From Pelagomonas calceolata (taxonomy: Eukaryota; Sar; Pelagophyceae; Pelagomonadales; Pelagomonadaceae): a stretch of DNA of 64,000 nt. The stretch lies in assembly GCA_918797485.1 (NCBI GenBank), contig CAKKNE010000006.1, positions 2,852,001-2,916,000 of the forward strand. Direction: 5' to 3'. Below, piece after piece: positions 7,026-18,649 of this stretch. Position 1 is the first letter of the stretch. Each line of letters starts with the position of its first letter. Below the pieces are notes generated by a model. That model had not been told where the DNA came from. It worked only from the letters and a program-made list of their open reading frames with translations, and made no database searches. The position numbers and the translations under genes are program-made.

Positions 7026-10000
7026 ATGCCCAAGCGCCCGAACCTCCACGCTTTACAAGTGACAGTAATCTGCGGCGAGGACCTGCTCGCCGTCGATAGT
7101 AATGGCAAGTCCGACCCGTTTTGTGAATTGCAGCTCTTGGATGAATTTGATCAGCCGGTGTTTGGCAAGAAACGGACGCGGACGAAATCCAAGACGTTAA
7201 ATCCGACGTGGGACCAAACGATCACGCTGAAGCTGCCGAAGGACCCGAAGGCGCCTCGCACGCCGTTGGTCGTCGGTCACAAGGTACGCGTGCAGGTCAA
7301 GGACAGGGATAAAGGAGGTGTGTTTTCCTCGGGCGTCGTCACTAACTTGGGCCAATGCACCCTCTCACTAGCTTTGTTAAAACCTGGAGTAGCCCAAGAA
7401 CAATGGTATAAACTAGAAAGGGTCGGCGAGATGCAGCGCGTCTCCGGAAGGATTAGGGTCAAATGGTTTCGTGAGCAAGATCCCGAGTCTCCCACCAAGT
7501 CTCAATCGACGACGACTATTGTGGAAGCCTTACCTGAAGTGGAAGTAGCTGGTCCTGTCGAAGCGACGGAGACGGAGGAGCAGCGAGCGGAGCGAGAAGC
7601 GGAGTTAAGTGAACTGGGTGTCCCGCCAGGTACAGAACTACGAGTGCGGGACCCGGCGCCCTTCCTGCCGCCCAACGAGTTGACCGTGGTCTTGATGAAG
7701 GCTTCTTCTCTCAAGATCATGGATAGGAAGCTCTTCGGCGCCGGGAGCTCCGACCCTTATGTGAGGTTGGCTTGCGAGGGGGATCTGGCCAAATCAACGA
7801 CCAAACAAAAAGACCTGGAACCGACCTGGGAGGAGGTCTTTACGTTCGCGGCGTTCGACGAGCGGGCGTCGTTGTCGCTGCAAATGTACGACCACGACGA
7901 CATCGGTCTGATTGCGGCGTCCTTGGATTCGAGGCGCGTCGATGGCGTCTTCATGAGGCCACGCCGCGTCGACGCCGTCGCCGCGCCCGTCGCGTCTACT
8001 TGTGGGGGCTACGCGTCGCGTCGAGAGGCGTCGCGGCGTCACACGCGCGCGCGCGCAGGTTCCGACGACTTCATGGGTTCTGTGGATGTGCCCCTCGCGT
8101 CCTTACGAGACAAGAAGCTGGTAAGGCGCTCGCTACAACTGAGCAACGATGCTGGTGAAATAGATGTTTTCCTGTGCTGGCGCACCTCCCCGCACAACGT
8201 GGCCAAGCTGCCCAACGAGGTCCACGAGCTCGTCCAGGGCCAGGAGAAGTACAAGAGCCAAGCTCTGAACGAATTGATTGTTTGTCCGATACGCGCGACG
8301 CGATTAATTGGCGTCGACTCGCATCTAGGAGGTGGTCCCAAGACCTCGGACCCCTACGTTGTTTGTGATGTCGATGGTCTGCGCATGAAGACCAGCCACA
8401 AACAAAAGACGTGTCGACCGGAGTGGCTCGAGGTTTTGAAATTACCGGTCGACGGCTATTCAAGAGCATCTTTATCAGTAGAGGTCTGGGACCACAACCT
8501 CGGGAAAGATGTGTTCCTCGGGAAGTGTACGGTAGATCTGGCCAAATATGAGGATAGGAAAGGTCGGCGACGGTGGCGCACTTTAACAGATGAACGAGGC
8601 ATGCTCGACAAGGACCGAGGTCGCATCGAGCTCCATGTCGTGTGGCGGCACAACACAACTTTAAAGATCGAGATTCCAAGAGAGTTGGAGGACGACACTT
8701 TAGCTGCTGTTGATGAAAGCTTAGTGCCTCCGACCGAACTACAAGTGTTTGTCGCAAGAGGGCGTTTACAGAAGGAGTGCGACCCTTACCTTCGTGTCGA
8801 ATGCGAGGCCCATCGACAGGAAACGCTATCGCGGTCGAAGACGACCAAGCCCGTCTGGAAAGATACCCTTGTGTTAGGCCCTGTGGAGGGTGATGATGAT
8901 AACGTAGTGTTGTCTTTATATGACAAGAAGCCGTCAAGGGACAAGTTGATCGGGACGATCGAAGTGCCTCTCTGCTTATTGAGGAACAAGTGTCCCGTGC
9001 GGCGGTGGCTGCCGGTCAACGGTACGCTGTCTCCACAGGAGATTGCCCGTTGTCTGTCGATCGACACCCGGACGCGAGGAAATGAGGACCGGGAAGCCCT
9101 AGCCCTAAGTAAGAGGGGAGACTGCTACTACTCGTCCGACGAGAGTTCCGACGACGACGTCAGTGAAGATCCGGCGGAGCGCCTCGACCGCGCCAAGAGG
9201 AAGGTAAGAGAAAGTCTGAAAGCACTGGACAAGGCGGAATTGTTACCAGAACATACAGCAGAGGACGAAGTGAGGAAGATCGAGGCCATCACCGAGGCCG
9301 AGGCTTTGCACGATGACAGTCTGGCAGAGGAGCGCGCCGCACAAGCTCTGTACGACGACGACGAGACTTTGACACAGCAGTGTAGTGCAGAAGAGCAAGA
9401 GCAGGTCCGAGCACATAGTAGGGAGCACCGCATCACTATAGCGGAGGCCGGAGAAGCATTAGGCGTCTTCACTTCGAAAATCTTCGCGAGGTGGGTTCAG
9501 GAATTAATCGAGGCAAGACCGCCCCCACCAGATCCAAATGCACCGATTGCGCATGAAGCGTCCCCATTTGAGTATAGTGACTGGACTGCACCACAAAATC
9601 ATCTCGGGTCTGTGGATATTTGGTTCGCCTGGCGCCACAACCCGCAGCACTTCTACAAAGTGCCACGAAGCCTCGAGGAGGACTTTTACCCCGATCGTAT
9701 TGCCAATGAAGCGACCGTATGTGTGATACGGGCGAAGAAGCTGCTGTCAGTCCAGAAAGATAAGGACGCTGCTGATGCGATGGTGTCTCTCTCTCTACGA
9801 GGTAAGGAGAAGCACACGCGAGTGGTTCAGAAGACTCTCTTCCCGTTGTGGGGCCAGGCCTTCTACCTCCCTGCATTAGATAGCAGTAGTGTTATAGAAT
9901 GTACGGTTCACGATGTCGACGACCCGGGGCCGTACCAAACTTTAGAATTCATGGGTCGAACGTCGGTAGAGTTGAAACCCTTTCTTAACATACAAGGGAG

Positions 10001-13000
10001 AGGCAAGCGCCTGTGGTATTCACTGAAAGATAAGAAGAACAAACAAGATAGAGGTATCCTCGAGTTGTACGTGGCCTACCGGCATAATGTGGATTTGGCT
10101 ATCATACCGGTACCGGAAGAGGCGGCGGTCGATAGCTATAAACAGCGGGACGCGAACGAGTTGGTTATAGTCCTCGTAAGGGCGAGGCACCTCGGGAAAC
10201 GCGGGACCCCGCCAGACCAGGGTCCTCTATCACGCGTGCGCATCACATCTGGATCCTGGGCCTCTTCCGTATCCACAGAAAAAAGGGGCATCTCGCCGCT
10301 ATGGCTAGAAACTTTTAGAATCGAATGCGAGGACTTCGAAGAGGTCATCAGGTTCGAAGTACTTGAGAACGACGACGTACTAGGACACACGACGCTAGAG
10401 GTCAAAACTTTGGCAGGAAGAAAACCGATCAGGAAATGGTTCAAGCTCGATGGACTCGGGGATTTGGATTTGTGTCTACACTGGCACCATTCTACAGCTG
10501 TAAAAATACCACCATTAGCCCTCGAAACGCAACCTTCCGCTGACAGAAGGTTGCCTCTGAATTCCCTAGTTGTTACTGTTTTACGATGCCGAGGCTTGCG
10601 GCGACAAGACCTCGAGAAACGCGGTCCGGTCGGGCGGGGTCGGGTGCGCAAGTCACGAATCGAAGATGAGGCACCAGTGGAAGTACGGCCGGCCAACCCT
10701 CGAGTCAGGATGGAAATTGGTAACTTACCCCATCAATCGACCGATACGTACACCGAAGCAGGTAGGTCAGTGACGAACACTTTTAACCCCAACTACATGG
10801 AGACGTTTCGGTTTGACGACGTGTACGATGGCGGACTCGTTTGTAGGATATATGTGGAACATACCAGTAACAAGAAGCCCGAAATGATGGGTAAATGTCT
10901 GTGTGGAAATCAACCAGTGCGTCGGCAGCACCGATGCGGCCGTGCTGATACGGTCGAGCGGAACCGGCACCGCCACGCCGTCGAGCAGGCGTCGCGTCGA
11001 TGGCGTGGGGGTCGACGCGAAGATTTCCACACAGGTAAGTGTGCCGTGCCGGTGAAAGCATTATCGCACCGACGAGCTCTACGAAGGTGGTTGACATTAG
11101 AGGACAAGAAGGGCCGAGCCGACCCTTCATTGGGTAGAATTGAGTTGTGTCTGAGGTGGTGCCACAACCCGGAGCTCGAGGTCGAGTTAACTGAAGAGGG
11201 TGCTAGGGATCCGCACATGTCCAAAGCTCCGAACGAGTTGTTCGTCGTACTTATTAGGGCGAGAAACCTCAAACCCCAATCGAGGAAACACGACCAGTCG
11301 AAGCAGGCCGACCCTTTCGTTGTGTTGAGTTGCGCGGGCAAGGAGACGCGAAGTACGACAAAAAAAGCTACTTTAAATCCACGATGGGTCGAGCGCTACA
11401 CCTGGGACGCCGACGACGCTTCCGATGTCTTAGATATCGAGGTGCGGGACGCCTGCGCGTATACCGGGGCTGATTTTTTAGGTAGAGTGGGCGTGGAAAT
11501 GGACCAGCTCCGGAAGAGACATGCGTTGAGGAAGTTCTTGGTGTTGAAGAACGAGGAGGATTATAGGGATGACGAGCGGGGCGAAATTGAACTCTTGTTG
11601 CACTGGCGGCACAACCCGCACTTCACTCCTAAAAAATTTCCCGAGGAAAGTCCGTTTTCTCGGCGTTTCCGAACTTCAAGTTGCGTCGACGGGCGTCGAC
11701 GGGCGTCGATGCGGCCGTCCGAGAGTCTACGCGTCGCGCGAGAGCGTTCCCCGCGCAGGCGACAGCTACGACAGACCAGGTAAACCGAACTGCTTAGTCG
11801 TCGTTTTAGTAAGGGCGAAGAAGCTTAAAAGATTAGAAAAATACGCGGAGACGCCGGGGACCACCGACCCGACCTGCCTACTCACATTAGACGGCGAGAA
11901 AAAACGGTCACGAACCGTGGAAAATCAGTTGAACCCCCACTGGAACCAGAGCTTCAAATTCAACGATATTGAGGACCTGAAGCTCGATCGGGACACGCAG
12001 CATCACTTACATGTTGATATCTTCGACACGGATGCTGATGGTGAGACGACGAGTATCGCCTCCTGCAAGGTACCGTGTTTCAAGTTCCGAGACCGGAAGC
12101 CGCACCGAGCGTGGCACTGGTTGCATCGTGGGAACGACGGGGCCCAATCATCAGGCAAAGTGGAACTCGTGTGTAGATGGGTCCACGACGCCTCGTTAAT
12201 TTTACCTGTGGATTTGAATAACGTCTACGAGGACGAGGGGTCGGAGGTCCAGCAGCCCAACGAAATCACGGTGCACGTCGTTCGTTGCCGCCAGTTGATC
12301 AGAACGAGTCGCACGCTGGCGTCGAAGGACACCAGCAACCCCTTTGTGCGCGTGAGTACGACGTTCGAAAGTAAGAGGACGAAGACCGCTCGGCGGACGG
12401 TCGCGCCCGTCTATCAGAAACGGTTTTCGTTTGAAGGGCGACAAGGTGACCACGACCTGCTGGTGGAAGTGTTTGATAGCTCTACCGAGGAGCCCTTATT
12501 TATGGGTAGAGCTAGATTAGCTTTGAAAGAACTGAGAGAGCGCAAACCAATCAGAAAATGGCTGACGTTGACGGACGAGTACGGGCGGAAGGACAAGCGA
12601 CGAGGTCAAGTAGATATTGTATGCTGGCACTTCTATAGGGGTAGGTATGTTGTTAGTATACCGAATTCTGTAGAGGACGACCCCGCGGTGGAAGGCCCCT
12701 GCAACCAGATCTGCGTCTGTTTAGTTAGATGTTGGAATTTACCGGTCAGACAACATAAAAGTAAAGATGCCGTGCGCGCGGCGGATCCCTTTGTTGTTTT
12801 GCGGTGTGGGGAACAAGAAAGAGCGACGCAAGTCGAGGAGGGCACGGTCCATCCCTTGTACCAAGAAGTGTATAAGTTCCTGGCGCCGGAGGAGACCGAA
12901 GTTCGTGTAGACGTCTGGGATTACGACGGGTGCGTATCTCCGCGTTTTGAAGTGTTGCGGCGCCTTCACGCCATCGACGCGCGTCGTCTCCGGGAGAGGA

Positions 13001-14975
13001 TGTCGTGGCTGGTTTCTTTTTCGATTTTGATGCTCCGCGCAGGTTGCGGGCGAACGCCTGGGTCGGGTCGTGCACGCTGAAGACCTGTGATATTGCTCGC
13101 GACAAGGACGAGGCGTACCGGGTCTGGCTTCCCCTCAGAGATGAATTTGGGCAGATCAAAACGGGTTTAGTTGAATTGTACGCTCGGTGGCACACGTCTT
13201 TGAAGCTCTGGTCTCCTGCCACTGATGTGATAGAAGTAGCAGAAGGCGTGACCGAGGAACGAGTCTATAGACCAGGAAAACCGACCGGTATTTGTCCGGA
13301 ACAGCTTGTGTGCATCGTGAGATGCGTCAACGGTCTCCAGAACTTACGGCCAGGCACGGCTGTTTGGTGTAGAGTGAAAGTTCGCCAGCAAAAGTTCCAA
13401 ACGACGCCGAGACGCGTGACGGACCACGATTCCGTATATATCCAAGAGAGGTGCCATTTCTACGTCGATGGCGTCGAGGGTCCGGGCCACTGGGACGGGC
13501 CTGCTATAAAAGTAGAGTTGTACGCCGCTTCAAATGCGTCGTCTTCACCAGATTGGTGTACGGTCTTAGCGGCGTATGACGTGCCCATTCATCAAACGTA
13601 CATGAAAAATGAGGCTACTGTCGTACGAGTCTCGGAGGACTTCTCAGTCGAGTTGTTTCTGCGATGGAGGCACTTACGAGACGCGCGGACCTACGAGGGC
13701 GCGCAACGCATGAAACGAGAGGAGAAGAAGCCCAAGACAGGCTTGGGCCTCGCCAAATTCCTGGAGAACGCCCAGCAGTACGGCGAATCCGACGAAGAGA
13801 GTACGGTGGCTTCGAGTAGTGAGTCGTCGCATCTTCGCGGTTATGTGTCCGAGGGTCACGTGTCGTCGTCGGACGAGGCATCGTATGATGACAGTGACGC
13901 CGTCTCTGTTCTTGTAAAAGTCGAGGCTTGTCGAGGCGTGCCGGCGCCTCGATTTGTGGAGCTGGAGGCGTCGGTGAGTGTCAGTGCTGTCGACGCGAAC
14001 AACCAGGACGACCTGTTCGAGGGGTCGTACGCCACAGAAAAGGCTCATGCTTCGTTTGAAAGTTCGCACGCCGTCGGAGCTAAATTTGCTGATATCGCAT
14101 TTGCGTCGGAAGAGCGCATGGTCGTGTCATCCTCATCCATACTACGCTTCTCATTATCGGCGCAGGGCTCCATACAAGAACGTAGATATGTCTCGAAGAA
14201 GCCGTTACGGTGTCTCGGGTTCTGTCGCCTGTGGCTCAAAGGCTCGAAACCGCGTTCAATAACAAAGTGGCTCCAGATCAACGGCGGCTCGTTGTCCTCA
14301 GACGAGTGGACGCACGATAGAGGAGAGTTGAAAGTTACTGTTACTGTCGAAGGGCCGGCTGATAGCGATGAACTACTAGTAGATGAGCCCTGGCGCCAGG
14401 ACATAGAAGAGTCTCCACCGTTTGGACTAGAGTCGTTAAGAGACCTCCCACCGCTCCAGCACAAGCATCTGACGCCGTTAGTTCTACCAGAGACGTATCT
14501 CCATACGGGCGGGTTGCCAGGAATTAGAAAGAAGAACGCGCGGGCTTACCGTGAAGCATTATCCAAACTACCGCTGCTGGACGCGACGGATGAAAAATCT
14601 AAAAGAAGACTAGTCGAGCAGCACTTCATGCGGGTAGCAGGTTACGCCGTGGCGTCTCGAATCTTGTCGAAGTCGCTGAAGGCCAACGATCTACCGCCAC
14701 CCGGCAAAAGACGCTTCGACGGGTCGGGCTACTTCTACCCCGCCGGGGCGCCGGACCCTCGACGGCCCCGAGGCGCGTACCCGGACACAAAAGCCAGTAC
14801 GTTAAGGTACGATTCAAGTGTAGCGTGGCGCGACAGACTGGCCGACGCCAAGGAGAAGATCGACCATAGCAAGCCCGTCGCCGATCCCGGTGCGAAGCTT
14901 TGGAGGTGTGGTCGCACATTCTCATTGCTGCCGGGGAAAAGGAAGCCAGGGGAGGCGCTTCCGACTGTGAGTTAG
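7026..14975 (+). CDS. multi-C2-domain protein, about 13 C2 domains
   Basis: Five exons (7026-7905, 8059-10890, 11035-11649, 11759-12929, 13043-14975) join to 2,476 codons plus stop with all phases matching. C2 domains start near residues 7, 217, 363, 519, 842, 992, 1127, 1303, 1453, 1609, 1757, 1919 and 2120. Each opens with a strand like NELxVxLVRAxxL and most continue to SDPYV or ADPFV, where C2 domains place Ca2+-binding Asp residues. The later copies have lost some of these. Most repeats end with a WRHNP-type linker. No transmembrane segment is seen, so it is not a ferlin or synaptotagmin-like anchor. Tandem C2 arrays bind phospholipid membranes, often with Ca2+. A scaffold or tethering role is inference. 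Four introns are introner-like, each falling inside or next to a C2 unit. Confidence 0.88.
7906..8058 (+). other. introner-like intron 1 of the C2 gene (153 nt, stop-free)
   Basis: GT at 7906 and AG at 8058. Removing it joins YDHDDIG to SDDFMGS, the normal C2 sequence. Length is a multiple of three with no stop, so retention would add 51 residues. It carries hairpin-core pieces (GCGTCGATGGCGT and CGCGTCGACGCCGTCG). Confidence 0.8.
10891..11034 (+). mobile_element. introner with terminal inverted repeats and 8-bp target duplication (C2 gene intron 2)
   Basis: The element spans 10899-11034. Its ends are CTGTGTGGAAATC and GATTTCCACACAG, a perfect 13-bp inverted repeat. The flanks are GTAAATGT (10891-10898) and GTAAGTGT (11035-11042), an 8-bp duplication with one mismatch. 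The left copy supplies the GT splice donor and the element's own CAG is the acceptor. Splicing restores MMGKCAVPV in the C2 domain exactly. The 144-nt intron is in frame and stop-free. The interior has the hairpin core CCACGCCGTCGA facing TCGATGGCGTGG. Confidence 0.9.
11650..11758 (+). other. introner-like intron 3 of the C2 gene (109 nt)
   Basis: GT at 11650, AG at 11758. The exon join reads PEE-S-DSYDRPGKPN, bridging the two reading frames of the gene. It contains repeated GCGTCGACGGGCGTCGA-type core pieces. Confidence 0.75.
12930..13042 (+). other. introner-like intron 4 of the C2 gene (113 nt)
   Basis: GT at 12930, AG at 13042. Removal joins VWDYDG to LRANAWVGS and restores the frame. 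It contains CACGCCATCGACGCGCGTCG, the family core. Confidence 0.8.
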
Positions 14976-14987
14976 TACTGTTTACTC

Positions 14988-16172
14988 TTAGCTAGATGGG
15001 TCGTCGTGCGCATCGCTCGGCGTCATCGCGGCCATGGCCTCGCGGATGGCACTCACTTCGCGGGCTACGAGCGCGGCTCCAGCACATCGCAGCTTGCTCT
15101 CAAGCATCGTTACCAGCGGGTGTGCGCCGCCAAACACACGCCGCGCGGTCCGTTCCGCATCCTCGAGTGTCGTCACAGCCTCACGGAGATCGTCGAGCGT
15201 GGCGCCGTCGTCTTTGTAGAGCGCTACCGCATAAGCTTTCCTCATCCTGAGCGTGACTTCATTCCTCTCGCCGAAAATGCGTCGCGCCACGGGCATCGTT
15301 CGGCGCAGCAGTGATTTGGCTTCTTTCAAGCGCCGTAAATTGACGAGGGATCCTGCGTAGTTGTAGGCTGCTTGGAGGGTAAGTGGATACTCCTCGCCGT
15401 TTAACTTTAGACGTCCGGAGTATACGTCTCGCTCTATGCTTAGGGCCTTTTCCATATTTCCAAGCTCTCCATACGTGACCGCAAGATTGCTCTGCGCAAC
15501 GAGCACGTTTTCTTCCGATGCGCCAAGGCGCTGCTTCATGGACAAAATAGCCTCTTCCACGGACAACGCGTCCTCGTGGTGGTCTGCACTGGATAGGCCG
15601 CTACCAAGCAGCGCCATCGCAGCTCCCGGAATCCAGTCCGCCTCCGGCCGCCCCAGGTACGTCTTCCAGCACGCCCACCCGAGCGCGCACAATACGACGC
15701 CGTGGTATTGTTGCTCGCACAGGCTACACGTGTGCCACCGCTGGAACCTCTCATCAAACGCCTTGTCGCCCAAATTGTTCTCCTCGGCTTCCGCGACCAA
15801 AATCTTCGCCTGCTCCGCCAAGCACGACACGTGCACAAAACCAGACGTCCCGCGGCACGCGCACCCGCGCACGAGGCCCTCCTTCGTCTTCCAATGGAAG
15901 GCCTGCGTGCAGATGAAGCACGTCTGGCCCTTCGTGTCGTCAGCGCACGCCTCCGCCGCGACCGCGACGGCCTCTGTGTACTTGTTATTTGCGTTGTATT
16001 GCTCGGCGCCGCCTGCCTTTTTTATTGGTTTGCAGAGCGTGTCGTGGCCGCCCTCTTTCCAATGCTGCACCTGGCATTCAGGCCCACAATAGCGCGTGCT
16101 GCAGCGGCCGCATTTCTTGCCCAGTGATAAGCCAAGCTCGGTGGCGCAGACGGCGCATTTTGTGAGGATCAT
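14988..16172 (-). CDS. MYND and RING-variant zinc finger protein with C-terminal TPRs
   Basis: The ATG at 16172 gives 394 residues. Residues 6-46 form a MYND zinc finger (CAVC, then CGRC, YCGPECQ and HWKEGGH ending in LC). Residues about 83-155 carry a RING-variant-like Cys/His set (CFICTQ, GCACRGTSGFVHVSC, CSLC). From about 185 to 370 there are kinesin-light-chain type TPRs (AQSNLAVTYGELGNMEKALS, AVTTLEDAERTARRVFGGAH). MYND and TPR both bind proteins. A RING-variant module would suggest ubiquitin ligase activity, which is inferred only. Its stop is 12 bp from the convergent C2-gene stop. Related TPR remnants lie at 59.8-60.4 kb. Confidence 0.82.
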   Translation of the reverse strand: MILTKCAVCATELGLSLGKKCGRCSTRYCGPECQVQHWKEGGHDTLCKPIKKAGGAEQYNANNKYTEAVAVAAEACADDTKGQTCFICTQAFHWKTKEGLVRGCACRGTSGFVHVSCLAEQAKILVAEAEENNLGDKAFDERFQRWHTCSLCEQQYHGVVLCALGWACWKTYLGRPEADWIPGAAMALLGSGLSSADHHEDALSVEEAILSMKQRLGASEENVLVAQSNLAVTYGELGNMEKALSIERDVYSGRLKLNGEEYPLTLQAAYNYAGSLVNLRRLKEAKSLLRRTMPVARRIFGERNEVTLRMRKAYAVALYKDDGATLDDLREAVTTLEDAERTARRVFGGAHPLVTMLESKLRCAGAALVAREVSAIREAMAAMTPSDAHDDPSS

Positions 16173-16233
16173 CCAGCAAGTTGGGCAGCCCGACAGCGTC
16201 GTAGCCTCCCGTTTTTACGCTGGCCGAAACAAC

Positions 16234-16260
16234 AAGCTAGAGGCGTAAAGACACTAGCAA
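16234..16260 (+). promoter_or_regulatory. upstream palindromic motif, copy 5
   Basis: AAGCTAG and CTAGCAA arms with a GGCGTAAAGACA-type spacer, sense to the ubiquitin-like gene (ATG 16369), 108 bp upstream. It sits in the 196-bp gap between divergent genes. Confidence 0.65.
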
Positions 16261-16368
16261 GCCAGGCAGGCAGCCAACATCGGGCGCTAGACGCAACGAG
16301 GGAAAGTGCGGGACGCCGCGAGTGTTGTACAGCATCAGCACATCCAGTTCGTGTCGAAATTTGGACCA

Positions 16369-17657
16369 ATGCAGGCCGACTCAGCCCCAGCAACGCGCTG
16401 CTCCATATCGGTGCGCCAGGGCGGCAAACGCGTCGCATTGATGGAGTTGGACCCTTCGACGACGCTGCGCGAATGTTTGCAGCAACTACCAGCGACCGTC
16501 GACGCGCCGGCGCTCGTCGACGACGCGTGGCGCGGACCCCTCCCCAGAGACGGCTCGACGTGCGGCGCCGCGGTGCCCCTCCGGCCGGACCAAATCAATG
16601 AGACGCTCCAGGCGCTCGGCTGGTTCCCGTCGGGCGTCCTCGAGCTCGGGGACACCGCCCCAGCGGCGAGGCCGACATCATCCGCTGCGACGGCGCCGCC
16701 GTCGGCCCTCTTCGCCGCCGTGGCCTCGAGACACGACGCCGCCGACGCCTTGACCGGCAACGGTATCAGCGGTAAAATACGAACGAGCCAGGCCGACGCC
16801 GCCGAGGACGCCAGGCGCGACGCCGCCGCGGCGCGCATCGACGCGCAGCGCGCCACGGCGGCGACGAAGCGCGACGCGAAGACGGCTTCATTAGTATGGC
16901 AGATGATGGCCAAGCGCCACGCCTGTGGTAGGTCGACGCTGCGCGAGGAGGACCGCGTCTACCTCGTGCTCGAGCGGCCAAGCCGCGCGGCGCGCTACTG
17001 CTTCTTCTCGGCGCAGGACACGTGGGGGCGCGCGCGCGACGCCCTCGGCGGCGCCGGGGCCCTCGCGCGGAGCGACGGCGCGACGGCGTCGGCGAACGAC
17101 ACGCTCGGCGCGCTGCGCGCGCGCGGCTGGCTGGGGAACTTCGCGGTCGTGCGCTTCGTCGACGCGCCCGGGCCTGCGTCCTCGACCACCGCGCCGGCCG
17201 CGCCGCCAGCGGCCGCGCCCCCGTCGCCAGGCGCCGCCGGTACGCCCGCCGACGCGACCCCGGCGCCGCCCGCGCCGCCCGCCGACGCCTACGTCGTGAG
17301 CTTCGTGAGGCTCCGGCGTCCCGGCGCCTTCTCTACTGCCGCGCATCGTCCACGGCGCTGGGCTCACCTCGGAGCTTACGAGGTCGACGCTGCAGTCTGC
17401 TCGATGGCGTGGCCGTCCGCCTCCACGCCATCGACGCGACGCCTCACCGGTCGCTTCGCGCGCAGGAGGGCAAGGAGCACCGCATCGCCGGCGTGACGAC
17501 GGTCGGCGAATTGAGAGATGAGGCAGCGAAAGCCTGCGGCCTCGCGACGTGCCGCCTCGTGTACAAGGGCGACCTCACGAGGGACCCCTCCCAGAAACTG
17601 GAAGCGACGAAGCTGCGGCCGGGCGCGAAATGCCTGGTCATGCGCGCTAGGAGATAA
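16369..17657 (+). CDS. protein with ubiquitin-like folds, ZFAND1/ubiquitin-like type
   Basis: Two exons, 16369-17304 and 17466-17657, give 375 residues. The first about 90 residues look like a ubiquitin-fold segment (RCSISVRQGGKRVALMELD). The middle, RVYLVLERPSRAARYCFFSA onward, resembles the C-terminal UBL-like part of AN1 zinc-finger proteins, but no AN1 finger is present. A Pro/Ala-rich linker leads to a C-terminal ubiquitin-like domain (VVSF-EGKEHRIAGVTTVGEL, then LVYKGDLTRD and KCLVMRARR). The intron lies exactly in the first beta-hairpin of that domain. The role is probably an adaptor in ubiquitin or stress pathways, by family resemblance only. Upstream GTG-started extension is unlikely. 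Confidence 0.72.
17305..17465 (+). other. introner-like intron of the ubiquitin-like gene (161 nt)
   Basis: Starts GTGAGG and ends CGCGCAG, phase 0. It contains both halves of the hairpin, TCGATGGCGTGG then CCACGCCATCGACGCGACG, and the 3' box CTCACCGGTCG shared with other introns here. Confidence 0.8.
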
Positions 17658-17664
17658 CATACAC

Positions 17665-18081
17665 TTACATGGCCTTCACCTTCGTGGCCTCGCTGTCCAG
17701 TTCTAACGAGAAGGGGATCTTCTGCCCCCCGTTCGACGCACCGGGCAGCTGCACGGCGACGTTGAGCGTGACGGCGTTCTTCGTCGCATCAAAAGGTGCG
17801 GAGGTCACCTCGGCGTTGTCCTTTTTGAGCTTTTTTATGAGGCAGTCGTCCGGAGAGGTGGCGGTGAGCTTAATTTCGTCATCCGCAAAGGTGTAGGGCT
17901 CGTCCTGGCACGAAATGCCGAGAGCTCCAAAAAGCTGGATGTCGAGGTGCGTCGAGTTCTTCACGGTCAGCTCGGCGCCGATCTTCTGCCCTAAGAACTT
18001 GTCTTGGCCTTTGTAGGCGCCTTTCGGGTACGGTGTTTGAGCGGCGGCCAGCGCCGCGGTGACGGTTATCGCGCGCAGCAT
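17665..18081 (-). CDS. small secreted or organelle-targeted protein
   Basis: The ATG at 18081 gives 138 residues: a short hydrophobic signal peptide (MLRAITVTAALAAAQT) followed by a compact beta-rich looking domain with two Cys (GALGISCQDEPYTF and SPDDCLIKKL) that could pair. I do not recognise the family. Only 7 bp separate its stop from the convergent stop of the ubiquitin-like gene, so the 3' UTRs must overlap. Confidence 0.65.
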   Translation of the reverse strand: MLRAITVTAALAAAQTPYPKGAYKGQDKFLGQKIGAELTVKNSTHLDIQLFGALGISCQDEPYTFADDEIKLTATSPDDCLIKKLKKDNAEVTSAPFDATKNAVTLNVAVQLPGASNGGQKIPFSLELDSEATKVKAM

Positions 18082-18649
18082 TTTTTGGCTTCTCCCTCTG
18101 AGATGCTCTCTTTTGGGTATTGCTGGCTGCGCGTTTCTGGCGCTTTTCTGGGAGGCGCTCTGGTGACGTGTGATGGGCACGTATGCGCTGTCGATATCTG
18201 GGCCTCGCGCACGGTAGCGAAGCGTGGACGGCCAAAAAAAAGGCTGAGACCGGGCAGAGGTGCGCGAAACCCGCGCGCATCTGCCGAGCTCAGCCGTCCG
18301 TTCAGCTGTCATATTATGAGTCTCTGGAGGACGGATTGCTCGGCGATGGCTGCGTTCCACGCAATGTGTCTAGACCGCCAGCTCCTTGTGGCTAGACCAC
18401 TGGGTCTCATAGAGCTGCTGCCGTAGCGCGTCGCGGAGGCGCCCCGCAACGTATAACAACGCTCGACAGCGCCGCGCTGCGGTTTCACAACACAACTACG
18501 CAATCGCCCGCGCCCCCGCCCGGGCAAAAACAATTGTTGTCCGACAGTGTCAGTGAGGAAGCTTTTTTGACACAGCGCGCGGCTGAATCATCAAGCGCCC
18601 TTCATCAAAAAAGCACCGCACGCCATCGCTGAGCAAGACAAGGAAAAAA
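18082..18649. other. divergent intergenic region
   Basis: 568 bp between the divergent secreted-protein gene and the homeobox gene, presumably holding both promoters. I find no palindromic-motif copy here and no coding frame with convincing composition. The last 30 bp before the homeobox ATG are A-rich. Confidence 0.4.
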
